Positions 1-11,148 are shown, numbered from the stretch's first letter. The stretch: 64,000 nt of DNA from an uncultured Halieaceae bacterium (GCA_938074045.1 CALJGI010000004.1:310001-374000), one strand, 5' to 3'. The notes: generated by a model not told the origin, from the letters alone. Program-made: numbers and translations.

Positions 1-349
1 CGTTGATAGCGGCGATTGCCGGTACCTCCAGTGAGTCCATGGCCAGTGGAATGCGTTGAATTCCTTGGCGATACATTTCCTGCACGGGGGCAGGCTCACC
101 GCCAAAAGCACCGCTGCGATCACGCATTTCCTTGATGTTGCCCCCAGAAGAAAAGGCGCTGCCCGATCCGGTAATAATCAGGGCAGACACATCCGGAAAC
201 GTGTTGACCCAGTTGCAGGTGGTGACGATGTCATCAATCAGGGCGGTCCCTGTCAGTGCGTTGCGGACATCGTCGCGCTGGAACGTAAGTGTGGCAACGC
301 GGCCTTCCAGCTCGAGAGTGCTGTCAGTTAGTGCGGGTAGCTGAGTCAT
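1..349 (-). CDS. Enoyl-CoA hydratase/isomerase (crotonase) family, C-terminus cut by window edge
   Basis: Only the first 116 codons lie in the window; the gene starts at ATG 347-349 behind a GGGAGA ribosome-binding site and runs off the left end. Residues 66-75 read FSSGGNIKEM, the crotonase oxyanion-hole segment (family form FSAGGDL), and VRNAL at 28-32 is the usual first conserved strand-turn. Such enzymes hydrate or isomerise enoyl-CoA thioesters in fatty-acid or amino-acid breakdown in the cytosol. The catalytic glutamates lie beyond the edge, so hydratase, isomerase and degradative paralogues cannot be told apart. Confidence 0.85.
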   Translation of the reverse strand, partial: MTQLPALTDSTLELEGRVATLTFQRDDVRNALTGTALIDDIVTTCNWVNTFPDVSALIITGSGSAFSSGGNIKEMRDRSGAFGGEPAPVQEMYRQGIQRIPLAMDSLEVPAIAAIN

Positions 350-386
350 GAGGGTCTCCCAAATGGGTCTAAGTACAGTTTCCTGA

Positions 387-1550
387 TCACGTTGGGCCAG
401 GCTTCTTGAAGGGTAGGTACTCGCTGGCCTGTACCATGTATTGTTCGATATGTTCTGACTCCCTGCGGGTAAAATCATCGATGGCCGCTGCAAACTCAGG
501 GTGAGCGACCCAATGAAATGACCAGGTTTTACTGGGTTCGAAGCCGCGCTGGATCTTGTGTTCCCCCTGAGCGCCAGGATCAAACCGCGACAGTCCGTGG
601 CGGATGCAGTATTCAATACCCTGATAGTAGCAGGTTTCGAAATGCAGACAGTCCAGCTCTTTGATACAACCCCAATAGCGTCCGAACAATACATCGTCAG
701 AGCGAAAATAAAGAGCCCCAGCAACCGCCTGTCCATCCTGTGATGCCAGAACCATGACGATATGTTCAGGCATCAAACGGCCCAGGGCGAGAAAGCTTTG
801 CTGGCTCAGGTAGCCACCGTGTCCGCTGCGCTTGGCATAGGTAAATTGATAAAAACGATAAAAAAGCTGCCAGTGCTCTTCATTTATTTCGGTCCCTTCC
901 AACACGGTAAGTTCTATATTTTGCTCGATGACCCGGCGCCGCTCCCGCCGCAGGCTTTTGCGTTTACGACTGTTGAACCCAGCCAGAAAATCGTCAAAGG
1001 AACCGTAGTCGCGATTAAACCAGTGAAACTGGCTGCCGGTCCTTTGCATTAGACCCGTTGTTTCCAGGGTGGCTGCGGCGTCCTTCATGGGAAACAGAAT
1101 ATGAAGAGAAGAGAGGCCACGTTCCTGGCAAAAGCGGGTAAGGCCCGCTACTACCAGCTTGGTAATCTCTGCCTCCGGCTCCCCAGGTAAAATGGCCAGC
1201 CGGGGGCCGGTCGCCGGGGTGAAGGGGATGGCGCAGACGAGTTTGGGATAATAGGATTCGCCGTGGCGCTGGTAGGCGTCGGCCCAGCTCCAGTCAAATA
1301 CGTACTCGCCATAAGAATGACTTTTTATAAAAAGGGGAATGGCCGCTACGCCGAGTTCGCCGCGAAATAACATGGCGTGGCTGGGTTGCCAGCCCGACTC
1401 AGTTGTGGTGGAGCCGCCTTCTTCCAGCGCGAGGAGAAATTCATAGCGGGTGAAGGGGTGGTCGGTGCCGAAAAGCCCATTCCATGCCGATTGGTCCACT
1501 TCCTTTATCGAAGTGTAAAAACGGAGCTCCAGTTCTGAGCCAGACGCCAT
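387..1550 (-). CDS. FemAB-like / COG3146 (DUF482) acyltransferase-fold protein
   Basis: A 387-residue protein of the COG3146 (FemAB_like, PF04339) family, often labelled peptidogalycan biosynthesis protein; these have a double GNAT fold like the Fem peptidyltransferases, but their substrate is not established. Typical features are the early HPFTRYEFLLALEEGG segment, the aromatic FDWSWADAY stretch, FNSRKRKSLRRERR in the middle and a late HKIQRGFEPSKTWSFHW segment. The start codon overlaps the stop of ubiA (TAATG), so the two are translationally coupled, but nothing in the sequence ties it to ubiquinone synthesis. Function not assigned. Confidence 0.85.
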   Translation of the reverse strand: MASGSELELRFYTSIKEVDQSAWNGLFGTDHPFTRYEFLLALEEGGSTTTESGWQPSHAMLFRGELGVAAIPLFIKSHSYGEYVFDWSWADAYQRHGESYYPKLVCAIPFTPATGPRLAILPGEPEAEITKLVVAGLTRFCQERGLSSLHILFPMKDAAATLETTGLMQRTGSQFHWFNRDYGSFDDFLAGFNSRKRKSLRRERRRVIEQNIELTVLEGTEINEEHWQLFYRFYQFTYAKRSGHGGYLSQQSFLALGRLMPEHIVMVLASQDGQAVAGALYFRSDDVLFGRYWGCIKELDCLHFETCYYQGIEYCIRHGLSRFDPGAQGEHKIQRGFEPSKTWSFHWVAHPEFAAAIDDFTRRESEHIEQYMVQASEYLPFKKPGPT

Positions 1551-2416
1551 TATTCAATCAGCACATAGTGAAGGATGATGCCTATAAATACTGCTGCACC
1601 GACCCAGTTGTTGTTGAGAAAGGCGGCGAAGCAAGACGCGCGCTCACGTTTCCGAATAAGCCACTGTTGATAGCTAAACAATCCTGCTCCAATGACCACT
1701 GTTGCGGTATACCAGATACCGAGACCAAAGACTGACCCCATAGCAAGCAGGCCGGCGAGTACAGAGATTTGAAGCAGGGCGATGACTGTCCGATCCCATC
1801 TTCCCAGCAGGATCGCCGTTGATTTAATGCCAACCTTGATGTCGTCATCCCGGTCGACCATGGCGTAAATAGTGTCATACATAATTGTCCACAACAGGTT
1901 AATTACAAAAATGAGCCAGGCTTCCGGCGGCAGCTTGCCGGTTTGGGCGGTGAACGCCATGGGAATCCCCCAGGAGAAGGCCATGCCCAGAACCACCTGA
2001 GGTAAGTGCGTCACTCGTTTGCAGAATGGATAAATCACTGCCAGCGCCAGCGCGCCGAATGACAACAGGATAGTTGTAAGGTTGGTCAGCAGCACCAAGA
2101 TAAAGGCCAGCGCGGCCAACGTCAGCGCAAAAAGCAGAGCTTGTTTCTCACTTACCAGCCCTGAGACAAGAGGTCGCTGTTGCGTTCGTGCCACACTGCC
2201 ATCCAGATGACGATCTGCGTAGTCGTTGATAACGCAGCCTGCAGAGCGGGTAAGAAATGCACCCAAACCGAAAATCAGCACCATGCCCGGGTCGGGATTG
2301 CCGTTACCGGCCAGCCACAAAGCCCAGTAAGTCGGCCATAGTAGCAGCAAAGTACCTATGGGACGATCGAAGCGAATCAGCTCCAGATACGGCTTTAGAG
2401 TTAGACTGCTATTCAT
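1550..2416 (-). CDS. ubiA: 4-hydroxybenzoate polyprenyltransferase UbiA
   Basis: An integral membrane prenyltransferase that attaches the polyprenyl tail to 4-hydroxybenzoate, the second committed step of ubiquinone synthesis. At 288 residues it has the family length. Both Asp-rich prenyl-diphosphate/Mg2+ motifs are present: NDYADRHLD near residues 64-72 and the DRDDD stretch near 188-192, separated by hydrophobic helices. It lies directly downstream of ubiC, which makes its substrate, with about 30 bases between them, and its stop overlaps the next gene's start. Confidence 0.97.
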   Translation of the reverse strand: MNSSLTLKPYLELIRFDRPIGTLLLLWPTYWALWLAGNGNPDPGMVLIFGLGAFLTRSAGCVINDYADRHLDGSVARTQQRPLVSGLVSEKQALLFALTLAALAFILVLLTNLTTILLSFGALALAVIYPFCKRVTHLPQVVLGMAFSWGIPMAFTAQTGKLPPEAWLIFVINLLWTIMYDTIYAMVDRDDDIKVGIKSTAILLGRWDRTVIALLQISVLAGLLAMGSVFGLGIWYTATVVIGAGLFSYQQWLIRKRERASCFAAFLNNNWVGAAVFIGIILHYVLIE

Positions 2417-2448
2417 ATATAACCGTTTGCGGGCGGGGTTGCCATAGC

Positions 2449-3036
2449 TTACCGCCTGTGGCGGCGTGACGCAGCCTTGGCGGGCCAGGGTTCGAAGTAA
2501 GGCAGGAATAGTTCACTTACCATAAGAGCTTTCCCACCCAGGGTAAATCTGGATCGCCGTGCCCAGCTTTGTGCTGCGTGCTGCAGGTGCCTGGGTACGT
2601 CCGGTGAGTTTCCAGCCACCCTGGCGACTTCAAATGGACCGCGGTGTAGGTCGGGACGATCGAAGAGGATAGATCCAAGCGATTTGTTGCCCAATGCCCG
2701 CAAATGTCGCAGTTCTCCGGTACAGGTCAATCCGGGTATCACGCTGCGCGCAAACACCCATGGAACACCCCCGCATTCCAGCTGAACTTCTCGAACCAGC
2801 GCGAGATTACGAGGAGGGATATTTAATAGCAACCGCTCGGACGTTCGTGGGTTTTGCCACCCTTGGTAGAGCCGTACCACCTTGAATGCGCCGCGGCTGG
2901 CCACGACCAGACGATCGGTCAGAGAAGATTCATCAAGTAGCCAGTATGGTAGCTGGGTCCGGCCGGGAGAGAATTGATGTTGCTTCCTCCAGCGTAGTTC
3001 AAGCGATGAGTGGCGAGCGGCCGACAAGCTTTTCAA
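2449..3036 (-). CDS. ubiC: Chorismate lyase UbiC
   Basis: Converts chorismate to 4-hydroxybenzoate plus pyruvate, the first step of ubiquinone synthesis, in the cytosol. At 195 residues it is in the family range; the central WVFARSVIP segment and the following LRALGNKSLGSILF stretch are typical of UbiC. It heads a ubiC-ubiA-COG3146 transcript and faces away from the rubredoxin reductase gene. An upstream start cannot be excluded, but the ATG chosen places the conserved LPYWLLDESSLT region where expected. Confidence 0.93.
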   Translation of the reverse strand: MKSLSAARHSSLELRWRKQHQFSPGRTQLPYWLLDESSLTDRLVVASRGAFKVVRLYQGWQNPRTSERLLLNIPPRNLALVREVQLECGGVPWVFARSVIPGLTCTGELRHLRALGNKSLGSILFDRPDLHRGPFEVARVAGNSPDVPRHLQHAAQSWARRSRFTLGGKALMVSELFLPYFEPWPAKAASRRHRR

Positions 3037-3071
3037 ATTCGTACCAGTTTGGAGTTTCGTGAATTACAGAC

Positions 3072-3099
3072 TTGCTTAATTTTTGCACAGCACTAATAT
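3072..3099 (+). promoter_or_regulatory. Possible sigma70 promoter for the rubredoxin reductase gene
   Basis: TTGCTT (3072-3077) and TAATAT (3094-3099) are separated by 16 bases in the divergent gap between ubiC and the rubredoxin fusion gene, about 70 bases before its ATG. The match to consensus is only moderate. Confidence 0.3.
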
Positions 3100-3167
3100 G
3101 TTGCATCCCGCGAGGGGGAGCGCGAAAATCGCGGCGCTGGATTTTATGGTAACGAAGGTAAGTACAC

Positions 3168-4541
3168 ATGAGCAAATGGGAATGCATCGTCTGTGGGTTG
3201 GTTTACGATGAAGCCGAGGGATGGCCCGACGATGGTATTGAGCCCGGAACGCGATGGGAAGATGTTCCCGAGGATTGGTTGTGTCCAGACTGTGGCGTTG
3301 GCAAAGAAGACTTTGAGCTGATTGAAGAGGCGCCGATAGCGGATACCCCACATCATGAGGAGGAGGCCACAGACAGCGTGGTCGCCCCCGTTATCATCAT
3401 TGGAACCGGCTTGGCCGGCTATAATCTGGCCAAGGAATTTCGCAAACACGATGAAGATACCCCCCTGGTGCTCATCACATCGGATGATGGTCGCTCATAT
3501 TCAAAACCCATGCTGTCGACCGGTTTTACCAAGAACATGAACGCCGATGACCTGGCCCAGCTCGACGCAGGCGCCATGGGAAAAAACCTTAAAGCCAGCG
3601 TGTGGACCATGACGCGGGTGACAGAAATTGACACTGAGAAACAGCAAATAAAGACCGGTGATGCGGATACCAGTATTCATTATGCAAAACTGGTGCTTGC
3701 TCTCGGCGCCGACGTCATTAAGCCACCAATTAAGGGTGATGCCCCGGAACTGGTCTACTCTGTCAACGACCTGTTCGACTACGCGGATTTCAGAACAGCA
3801 ATGACGCAGAACGCAGTGAGTAAAGTCTGTATTATTGGTGGCGGATTGATAGGTTGTGAGTTTACCAACGATCTTATCAATGGCGGATTTGAAGTGGAAA
3901 CTGTCGATCCCTTGGGATACTGCCTTCCCACGCTGCTGCCAGAAGCGGCGGGTAAAGCCGTTCAACGTGGATTGGAAGAGAAGGGGGCAAGGTTCCATTT
4001 TGGCCCGCTGGTGCAAGCGGTGAACCGCTCCAGTGATGGTGGGGTTGTGGTTGAGTTGGATAGCGGTGATACCGTGAAGGCAGATATTGTCCTTTCGGCT
4101 GTGGGAGTGCGCCCCAATGTGGCGTTGGCACAGGCCGCAGGGCTGGAAATCAATCGGGGAATTGTCACCAATCGCCTGCTGGAAACCAGCGCTCCTAACG
4201 TATATGCGCTGGGAGATTGTGCTGAGGTGGCGGGCAATGTACTGGTGTATGTAGCGCCGCTAATGGCAGCAGCCCGGGCGCTCGGCAATACCCTGGCAGG
4301 CGAGCCGACCGAGGTCAGCTATCCGGCCATGCCCGTCACTATCAAGACGCCCGCCTGTCCGGTAGTAGTAGCGCCACCAGCTCTTGGTGCAGAGGGTGAG
4401 TGGAGTGTCAGTGAGGATGAGAACAACGTGACTGCAGAATTCCGCAACACCGCGGGTGAGCTGCTGGGTTTTGCCCTCACTGGCGACGCTACCCGAGAAA
4501 AAATGCGCTTGCAGAAGTTGCTTCCGCCAATACTGGCCTGA
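3168..4541 (+). CDS. Rubredoxin fused to FAD-dependent NAD(P)H:rubredoxin reductase
   Basis: A two-module electron-transfer protein of 457 residues. Residues 1-53 are a rubredoxin: its iron is held by CxxC pairs C6/C9 and C39/C42 with the usual [14 protein letters not shown] surroundings. After a short acidic linker comes a class I pyridine-nucleotide-disulphide-type flavoprotein: an FAD GxGxxG at 79-84, a second NAD(P)H dinucleotide motif at 222-230 (IIGGGLIGC) and a late [11 protein letters not shown] segment. In Pseudomonas rubredoxin and its reductase are separate genes at the same place, beside ubiC; here they are joined in frame. The family passes electrons from NAD(P)H to alkane hydroxylases or oxygen-stress enzymes; no hydroxylase partner lies nearby. 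Confidence 0.93.
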   Translation: MSKWECIVCGLVYDEAEGWPDDGIEPGTRWEDVPEDWLCPDCGVGKEDFELIEEAPIADTPHHEEEATDSVVAPVIIIGTGLAGYNLAKEFRKHDEDTPLVLITSDDGRSYSKPMLSTGFTKNMNADDLAQLDAGAMGKNLKASVWTMTRVTEIDTEKQQIKTGDADTSIHYAKLVLALGADVIKPPIKGDAPELVYSVNDLFDYADFRTAMTQNAVSKVCIIGGGLIGCEFTNDLINGGFEVETVDPLGYCLPTLLPEAAGKAVQRGLEEKGARFHFGPLVQAVNRSSDGGVVVELDSGDTVKADIVLSAVGVRPNVALAQAAGLEINRGIVTNRLLETSAPNVYALGDCAEVAGNVLVYVAPLMAAARALGNTLAGEPTEVSYPAMPVTIKTPACPVVVAPPALGAEGEWSVSEDENNVTAEFRNTAGELLGFALTGDATREKMRLQKLLPPILA

Positions 4542-4545
4542 TCAG

Positions 4546-6618
4546 CTAGACAGCACCATAGTCAGTGGCGGCTCCCAGCCAGCGTGAAATGAGGGCTGAT
4601 GCCGCCTGGGGGTATTCGCGCCCTATTTCGGCCGCTTTTTCCTGAACAGCCGGTAACAAATCTCCGTGGGACTGCAGGTCTGCGATGCGAAACTCCATAA
4701 GCCCGGTTTGTCGTGTGCCAAGCACTTCTCCAGGGCCGCGCTGGGCCAGGTCCTTTTCTGCTATATAGAATCCGTCATTACTTTCACGCATGATGGATAG
4801 GCGCTCCCGTGCGGCCCGCGATAAGGGCTTCTGGTAGAGCAGGACGCAATGACTGGCGTCAGCACCACGACCAACCCTGCCGCGTAGCTGGTGCAGCTGG
4901 GCGAGTCCCAGGCGCTCCGGGTTTTCGATGATCATCAAACTGGCATTTGGCACATCGACGCCAACCTCTATCACAGTAGTCGCAACCAGCAAATCTATTG
5001 TTGCAGCCTTGAAGCTGGCCATCATGGCCTCTTTGTCCCGATTATGCATACGCCCGTGGATCAGGCCTACCTGTAAGTCGGGCAGCAATTCTGTCAATTC
5101 CTCACTGGTTACCTCGGCCGCCTGCGCCTGTAATTGCTCAGACTCTTCTATGAGGGTGCAGACCCAGTAGACCTGACGGCCCGAGGCGCAGGCCTCTGCG
5201 ACGCGGGCGAGAATCTCTCCACGCCGGCTATTGTCGACCATAACGGTGGTAACTGGCTGCCGACCCGGTGGCAGCTCGTCAATCACAGAACAGTCCAGGT
5301 CGGCATAGGCGACCATTGACAATGTTCGCGGTATCGGCGTCGCCGTCATAATAAGTTGGTGAGGGCGGCCGTGGATGGGATCGACTTTGTGTGTGAGGGC
5401 CAGCCTCTGATGCACACCAAAGCGGTGTTGTTCGTCCACGATTACCAGCCCCAGGCGTTGAAAGGCCACGCTCTCCTGGAACAGAGCGTGGGTGCCCACC
5501 ACGACTGCGAGTAATCCGGTGGAGAGGTCTTCCAACACCTTGCGACGTTGTGCGGCGGTTAATTTTCCGGATAAAAGGCCGCAATTAATCCCCTGGGGGG
5601 CAAGCCAGCCGGCGAAGCTGTCCAGGTGCTGCTGTGCCAGAATATCGGTCGGCGCCATGACGGCCACCTGGAAGTGGTTGGCAGCGGCCTGCATAGCGGC
5701 ACAGGCGGCCACGACTGTCTTGCCCGAGCCGACGTCGCCCTGCACCAGGCGCAGCATCGGCACATCAGATGACAGGTCGGATTGGATATCTGCTAGCACC
5801 CGTGATTGTGCAGTGGTCAGCTTGAAGGGGAGATCGCTTATCAATAGCTCCACCGTGGCTGTATTTTCCGTGAAGGCCGGTGCGCCCGCGGCCTGGATCG
5901 ACATACGGGAGGCCTGTAGTGCCAAGTTGTGGGCTATTAACTCCTCGAACGCTAGCGCAATCTGGGCAGGGTGGCGGCCCGCGTGGATAAGGTCCATGGG
6001 TGCATCAGGTGGCGGCTGATGCAGGTAGGCCAGTGCCTCGGCAAGATTGCCAGATTCCCCGGGTAACAGATCGCTGACCCCCGACCCAAGTAGCGAAAGT
6101 GCTTGGGAGCAAAGCTTTCGCCAGGTAATCTGGGAGACGCCCTCGGTGCTGGGATAAACCGGCGTCAGCATTTCCTCCACGGGAACGGAAGCGTCCTCCT
6201 CCAGCCGACGGTACTCGGGATGGTACATCTCTATGCCGCTGGCGCCCGCTCGCGCCTCACCAAAACAGCGGATTTTGGTCCCGGGTCGAAGATTGTTCTT
6301 TTGGCTGGCATTGAAGTGGAAAAATCGCAGGGTAATCAGCCCGCTGCCATCCTCGATTCGAACAACGAGGCTGCGACGGCGGCCGAAGGCGACGTCCGAA
6401 ACACGAACAATACCCTCCACTACAACATCCTGACCCGGCCTCACCGCGGCGATTGGTGTCAATCTAGTGCGATCCTGATATCGCAGTGGCAGGTGGAAGA
6501 GTAGATCCTCGATGCAATCTATGCCCAGCCGTTTCAGCCGTAGGGCCAGTGCAGGGCCCACACCGTGAAGGTTCTGTACTGGCGCTTGTAGAGCGGAGTC
6601 CAAACCCCGGCGGCCCAT
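4546..6618 (-). CDS. recG: ATP-dependent DNA helicase RecG
   Basis: Branch-migrating helicase that regresses stalled replication forks and processes Holliday junctions. At 690 residues it has the family length: an N-terminal wedge/OB domain, Walker A GDVGSGKT at 294-301, the DEQH box in VIVDEQHRFG, MTATPIPRT (motif III) and QLRGRVGRG (motif VI). The start overlaps the stop of ridA (TGATG). It is the last gene of the yicC/gmk-rpoZ-spoT-ridA-recG direction and ends 4 bases from the convergent rubredoxin reductase gene. Confidence 0.97.
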   Translation of the reverse strand: MGRRGLDSALQAPVQNLHGVGPALALRLKRLGIDCIEDLLFHLPLRYQDRTRLTPIAAVRPGQDVVVEGIVRVSDVAFGRRRSLVVRIEDGSGLITLRFFHFNASQKNNLRPGTKIRCFGEARAGASGIEMYHPEYRRLEEDASVPVEEMLTPVYPSTEGVSQITWRKLCSQALSLLGSGVSDLLPGESGNLAEALAYLHQPPPDAPMDLIHAGRHPAQIALAFEELIAHNLALQASRMSIQAAGAPAFTENTATVELLISDLPFKLTTAQSRVLADIQSDLSSDVPMLRLVQGDVGSGKTVVAACAAMQAAANHFQVAVMAPTDILAQQHLDSFAGWLAPQGINCGLLSGKLTAAQRRKVLEDLSTGLLAVVVGTHALFQESVAFQRLGLVIVDEQHRFGVHQRLALTHKVDPIHGRPHQLIMTATPIPRTLSMVAYADLDCSVIDELPPGRQPVTTVMVDNSRRGEILARVAEACASGRQVYWVCTLIEESEQLQAQAAEVTSEELTELLPDLQVGLIHGRMHNRDKEAMMASFKAATIDLLVATTVIEVGVDVPNASLMIIENPERLGLAQLHQLRGRVGRGADASHCVLLYQKPLSRAARERLSIMRESNDGFYIAEKDLAQRGPGEVLGTRQTGLMEFRIADLQSHGDLLPAVQEKAAEIGREYPQAASALISRWLGAATDYGAV

Positions 6619-7001
6619 CAGAGAGCCATAATAGCTTCTACTTCGATAGCTGCACCCCTGGGTAGCGCGGCGACCTGAACACAGGCTCGCGCGGGATAGG
6701 GGGTAGCGAAAAAGCTGGCCATTACCGCATTTACTGCCGCGAAATCTGCCAGGTCGATCAATGAAATATTGACCTTGACCACATCCGCAAGAGTGCCTCC
6801 GGATGCTATGGCTACGGCTTGAAGATTACTGAAAACCTGGCGTGCCTGGTCAGAAATATCGCCCTCTACCATTTCCATGGTCCCCGGCTGCAGGGGTATT
6901 TGGCCTGACAGGTACACCGTGTTGCCAGCCTTGACTGCCTGGGAGTACGGGCCAATAGCTTCTGGTGCATCAGGTGTGGAAATAACGGCTTTATTACTCA
7001 C
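6618..7001 (-). CDS. ridA: RidA family enamine/imine deaminase
   Basis: Hydrolyses reactive 2-aminoacrylate and related enamines released by PLP enzymes, protecting them from damage. The 127-residue protein has the family's opening [12 protein letters not shown] and the catalytic Arg in [16 protein letters not shown] near residue 105, with a C-terminal IEVEAIMAL. It sits between spoT and recG, as in Pseudomonas, with a 20-base gap from spoT and an overlap with recG. Confidence 0.95.
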   Translation of the reverse strand: MSNKAVISTPDAPEAIGPYSQAVKAGNTVYLSGQIPLQPGTMEMVEGDISDQARQVFSNLQAVAIASGGTLADVVKVNISLIDLADFAAVNAVMASFFATPYPARACVQVAALPRGAAIEVEAIMAL

Positions 7002-7021
7002 GATGTAATTACTCCTGGTGT

Positions 7022-9139
7022 CTAGTGTCGAACCCGTGTCACGCGACGGACGCTCTTGATGGTGCGGATGCGCTTCATGATTCGGGCCAGATGAATTCGG
7101 CTGTGCACCGACATTTCCAGTGTGACATAGCTGAACTGGGGGTCCTTGTCTTCCGTGCTGATTTTTTCGATATTCACATCCATGCTGTTTATTCGATTAG
7201 CGAGCGTGGCGATGAAGCCTCTGTGATTTTCCAGTTCAATACGCAACTCCGCGGTAAATTCACCGGTGATGTCATCCGCCCAACTGAGGTGAATCAGCTT
7301 ATCATTTTGTTCGCGGTGATCGATCAGATTGTGACAATCCTGCGCATGAACCACCATGCCTCGCCCGGTACTGATGTAGCCCTCAATGTGATCCCCGGGT
7401 ATGGGCCGGCAGCACTTTGCGTAACTGACCATAAAACCTTCAGTACCATGAATTTCGACGGGCGGGGTGTCATAGTTGTGGTTATCAGGGTCGGTTCCCA
7501 GGGCTAGCGCCAGTTGTTGCGCCGTTATCGCCGTGACCCGGTTGCCCAGGGCGAGGTCCTCCAGCAGGGAATCAAAATCGGAATATCCCGCCTCGCGGAG
7601 GTAATTTTCCCGGCGCTCATCGTCCAGATCATCAATATCCGTCCCCATGCCGCGGAGGGCTTTATCCAGAAGTCGTCGTCCCAGCTTTACTGATTCGTCA
7701 CGGCGCTGGTGCTTCAAATAGTGGCGTATACGTGTCCGGGCTTTGGCGGTCACTGCATAGTTGAACCAGGACGGGTTTGGTCGGGCACCAGGAGATGTGA
7801 TGATTTCCACCGTTTGACCGTTCTGTAGTGGCTCGGACAGTGGCGCCAGACGCTGGTTTATACGGCAGGCTACGCAACTGTTGCCGACATCCGTGTGCAC
7901 GGCGTACGCAAAATCGACGGCGGTTGCGCCCCTTGGAAGCTCCAGAATCCTGCCCTTGGGAGTAAACACATAAACCTCGTCGGGGAACAGGTCGATTTTT
8001 ACACTTTCTATAAACTCCAGTGAGTCTCCAGCGGTCTCCTGCATCTCCAGCAGACCCTGAACCCACTGTCGCGCGCGGGCGTGACTGCCGTTCAGGCCTG
8101 GCTCCTCGGATGATTTGTACAGCCAGTGCGCGGCAATGCCGTTATTGGCCATGTCTTCCATTTCACGGGTTCGAATCTGAATCTCAATGGGTACACCGTG
8201 CATGCTGCGCAACACCGTGTGCAGAGACTGGTAGCCATTTGACTTGGGGATAGCAATATAGTCCTTGAATTCCCCGGGTACTGGTTTGTAGAGGCTATGG
8301 ATGGAGCCGAGGACCCGGTAGCAGGTGTCCACTGAATCCACGATTATCCGGAACGCGAAAATATCCATGATCTCGGAAAAGGATTTGTGCTTGGTCCGCA
8401 TCTTTTTGTAAATGCTGTATATGTGCTTTTCCCGACCAACAACCTCGGCGTGATGTCCCTCGTGTTCCAGTCGGGCATCGATCTGGCTCTTTATCTTTTC
8501 AACCAGCTCTTTTCGATTGCCGCGGGCATGTTTCAGTGCCGCCTGGATGCGTTCTGAGCGCATGGGATACATCGATGCAAAGCCCAGATCTTCGAACTCC
8601 ATACGCACATTGTTCATGCCTAGCCGCAGGGCTATAGGCGCGTAGATTTCCAGGGTTTCCATCGCAATGCGGCGGCGCTTTTCGGGACTCAGAACGCCCA
8701 GGGTTCTCATGTTGTGCAGACGGTCCGCAAGCTTGACCAGAATAACCCGAATATCCTTGGCCATGGCCAGCGCCATCTTTTGGAAGTTTTCGGCCTGCTG
8801 CTCTTCCCTGGAGCCAAACTCGATTTGCGTGAGTTTGCTGACGCCATCTACCAGGTCGGCGACGGTTGGGCCAAATTGTTCATCGATTGTGTTTTTGTCG
8901 ATTCCGGTGTCTTCAATCACGTCATGTAGCATGGCGGCCATCAGGCTTTGATGATCCATGTGCATGTCAGATAGAATTTTTGCAACCGCGAGCGGGTGGC
9001 TTACATAGGGTTCGCCACTGCGCCTGATCTGGCCATAATGAGCCTGTTCGGCATAGAAATAGGCGCGCCTGACCAGTTGCAGCTGATCTGTTGCCAGATA
9101 GCTACTCAGGGTGTCACTCAATTGGTTGATGGTGTGCAC
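7022..9139 (-). CDS. spoT: Bifunctional (p)ppGpp synthetase/hydrolase SpoT
   Basis: Controls the stringent-response alarmone (p)ppGpp. The 705-residue protein has every RSH domain in order: hydrolase HD domain with the intact metal motif H72-D73 and E76-D77, the synthetase domain with [18 protein letters not shown], a TGS domain starting [14 protein letters not shown], and a C-terminal ACT domain. The intact HD motif separates it from RelA. It follows rpoZ by about 95 bases and belongs to the gmk-rpoZ-spoT-ridA-recG group. Confidence 0.97.
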   Translation of the reverse strand: MHTINQLSDTLSSYLATDQLQLVRRAYFYAEQAHYGQIRRSGEPYVSHPLAVAKILSDMHMDHQSLMAAMLHDVIEDTGIDKNTIDEQFGPTVADLVDGVSKLTQIEFGSREEQQAENFQKMALAMAKDIRVILVKLADRLHNMRTLGVLSPEKRRRIAMETLEIYAPIALRLGMNNVRMEFEDLGFASMYPMRSERIQAALKHARGNRKELVEKIKSQIDARLEHEGHHAEVVGREKHIYSIYKKMRTKHKSFSEIMDIFAFRIIVDSVDTCYRVLGSIHSLYKPVPGEFKDYIAIPKSNGYQSLHTVLRSMHGVPIEIQIRTREMEDMANNGIAAHWLYKSSEEPGLNGSHARARQWVQGLLEMQETAGDSLEFIESVKIDLFPDEVYVFTPKGRILELPRGATAVDFAYAVHTDVGNSCVACRINQRLAPLSEPLQNGQTVEIITSPGARPNPSWFNYAVTAKARTRIRHYLKHQRRDESVKLGRRLLDKALRGMGTDIDDLDDERRENYLREAGYSDFDSLLEDLALGNRVTAITAQQLALALGTDPDNHNYDTPPVEIHGTEGFMVSYAKCCRPIPGDHIEGYISTGRGMVVHAQDCHNLIDHREQNDKLIHLSWADDITGEFTAELRIELENHRGFIATLANRINSMDVNIEKISTEDKDPQFSYVTLEMSVHSRIHLARIMKRIRTIKSVRRVTRVRH

Positions 9140-9233
9140 AGTGGCGGGAGATCAGCTCGGGACTGCGCCGCTGTCAGCGCTGCCCTCAGTCCGGGTAATG
9201 GCGCCCGGCCGGGGGTAGGTCAGAAGGCTCGGG

Positions 9234-9494
9234 TCAGAGGACCTCACTGTTCTCCATCGCTTCAAGCAATTCTTCTTCGGCGTCCAGCTCTTCCTCGCGA
9301 GCCAGAATATCCGGTGTTATCAAGGCCTCGGCGATTTCGCGCAACGCAATAACCGTGGGCTTGTCTGATTCTTCGTCCACCAGAGGGTCTTTCCCACCGG
9401 TTGCGATTTGTCTTGCCCGCTGGCTGGCCACCATGACCAGCTCAAACCGATTAGCTACATTTTCCAGACAATCTTCTACTGTGACTCTCGCCAT
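9234..9494 (-). CDS. rpoZ: RNA polymerase omega subunit
   Basis: Small 86-residue subunit that helps fold and assemble the beta-prime subunit and forms part of a ppGpp site on RNA polymerase. The start MARVTVEDC and the segment [16 protein letters not shown] are diagnostic. The C-terminal third is acidic. It is placed between gmk and spoT, the order conserved in gammaproteobacteria, so the alarmone enzyme and the polymerase subunit that senses it are co-oriented. Confidence 0.97.
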   Translation of the reverse strand: MARVTVEDCLENVANRFELVMVASQRARQIATGGKDPLVDEESDKPTVIALREIAEALITPDILAREEELDAEEELLEAMENSEVL

Positions 9495-9599
9495 TTTTGT
9501 TTTCCCAACTTGCTAGTGAGCGGCGCGGCATCGGCTCAATGTCGTAATCGGCCCTGATTGCGCCTTAAAAGAACCGAGGATTGTAACAGAGATGTTTAA

Positions 9600-10214
<615 letters not shown>

Positions 10215-10247
10215 TTATCTGCTCCCACCTGTGTTGAAGTTACGGGG

Positions 10248-11120
10248 TTACTCAATATTCTGAATCTGCTCCCGCATTTGTTCAATCAGAACTTTCAATT
10301 CCACCGCATCCCGGGTACTGGCCAGCGCAATTGCTTTTGAAGATAGCGTGTTGGCTTCACGATTGAGCTCCTGCATCAGGAAATCCAGACGGCGACCGCA
10401 GGCCCGACCCTGCGCAAGAATCCGGCGTACTTCTTCAGTATGCGCGGATAAACGATCCAGCTCTTCTGCCACGTCGGCCTTGTTGCTGAGCAGCACAACT
10501 TCCTGTTCTATCCGGTCCTGGTCCAGTTCACCCCGCAGATTCTCAAGCCTGGTCAACAATCGGCTTTCCTGTTGTCGCAAGAGCTCCGGCAGAGACTCGC
10601 GACAGGTGGACACTATTTCTTCTATGCTGGAGAGGCGATCTTGCAGCAGCTGCACCAACACAGCGCCCTCACGTTGGCGACACTCGCTAATCGAGCTGAG
10701 GCATGCTTGGAAAGCCAGGTTGACCGTGTCGAATAACTTTTTCTCGCTGGTACCGTCCGCCTGATCGAGAATAACGCCGGGCCAGCGCAGTATTTCAAGA
10801 GGGTCGATCGGGGCGGCGACCTGCAACTGCTTCGTGACGGCCTCTGCAGCGGCGACCACCTGCTGGATTCGAGCTTCGTCTACGCAGATGGCAGAGTTGT
10901 CGATGGCAGCACTCTGAATCCTGACAAGTACGTCTACCTTGCCCCTTGTCAGGCTGTTTCGTGCTGTCTCCCGCCACTTGCCCTCTATGGAGCGCAATAC
11001 GTCAGGAAGCTTGAAATTGAGATCCAGATAGCGATGGTTGACGGTTTTTACTTCTATCCCAATGGGGCCCCAGGGTGATTCACATTGTTCCCGCGCGAAT
11101 GCGGTCATGCTGGCAATCAT
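10248..11120 (-). CDS. yicC: YicC/YloC family endoribonuclease
   Basis: A 290-residue member of the YicC/YloC family, shown in enterobacteria and Bacillus to be an endoribonuclease. The opening MTAFAR and VKTVNHRYLDLNFKLPD, and the closing LDFLMQELNREANTLSSK and LIEQMREQIQNIE, are the family hallmarks. The published frame starts MIASMTAFAR; a start at the second Met (4 codons in) is equally possible. It is divergent from rph, and the gap carries an inverted repeat (11149-11170). Confidence 0.92.
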   Translation of the reverse strand: MIASMTAFAREQCESPWGPIGIEVKTVNHRYLDLNFKLPDVLRSIEGKWRETARNSLTRGKVDVLVRIQSAAIDNSAICVDEARIQQVVAAAEAVTKQLQVAAPIDPLEILRWPGVILDQADGTSEKKLFDTVNLAFQACLSSISECRQREGAVLVQLLQDRLSSIEEIVSTCRESLPELLRQQESRLLTRLENLRGELDQDRIEQEVVLLSNKADVAEELDRLSAHTEEVRRILAQGRACGRRLDFLMQELNREANTLSSKAIALASTRDAVELKVLIEQMREQIQNIE

Positions 11121-11148
11121 GGCGCAATGTCCGTCAGTAAAGCGGAAG

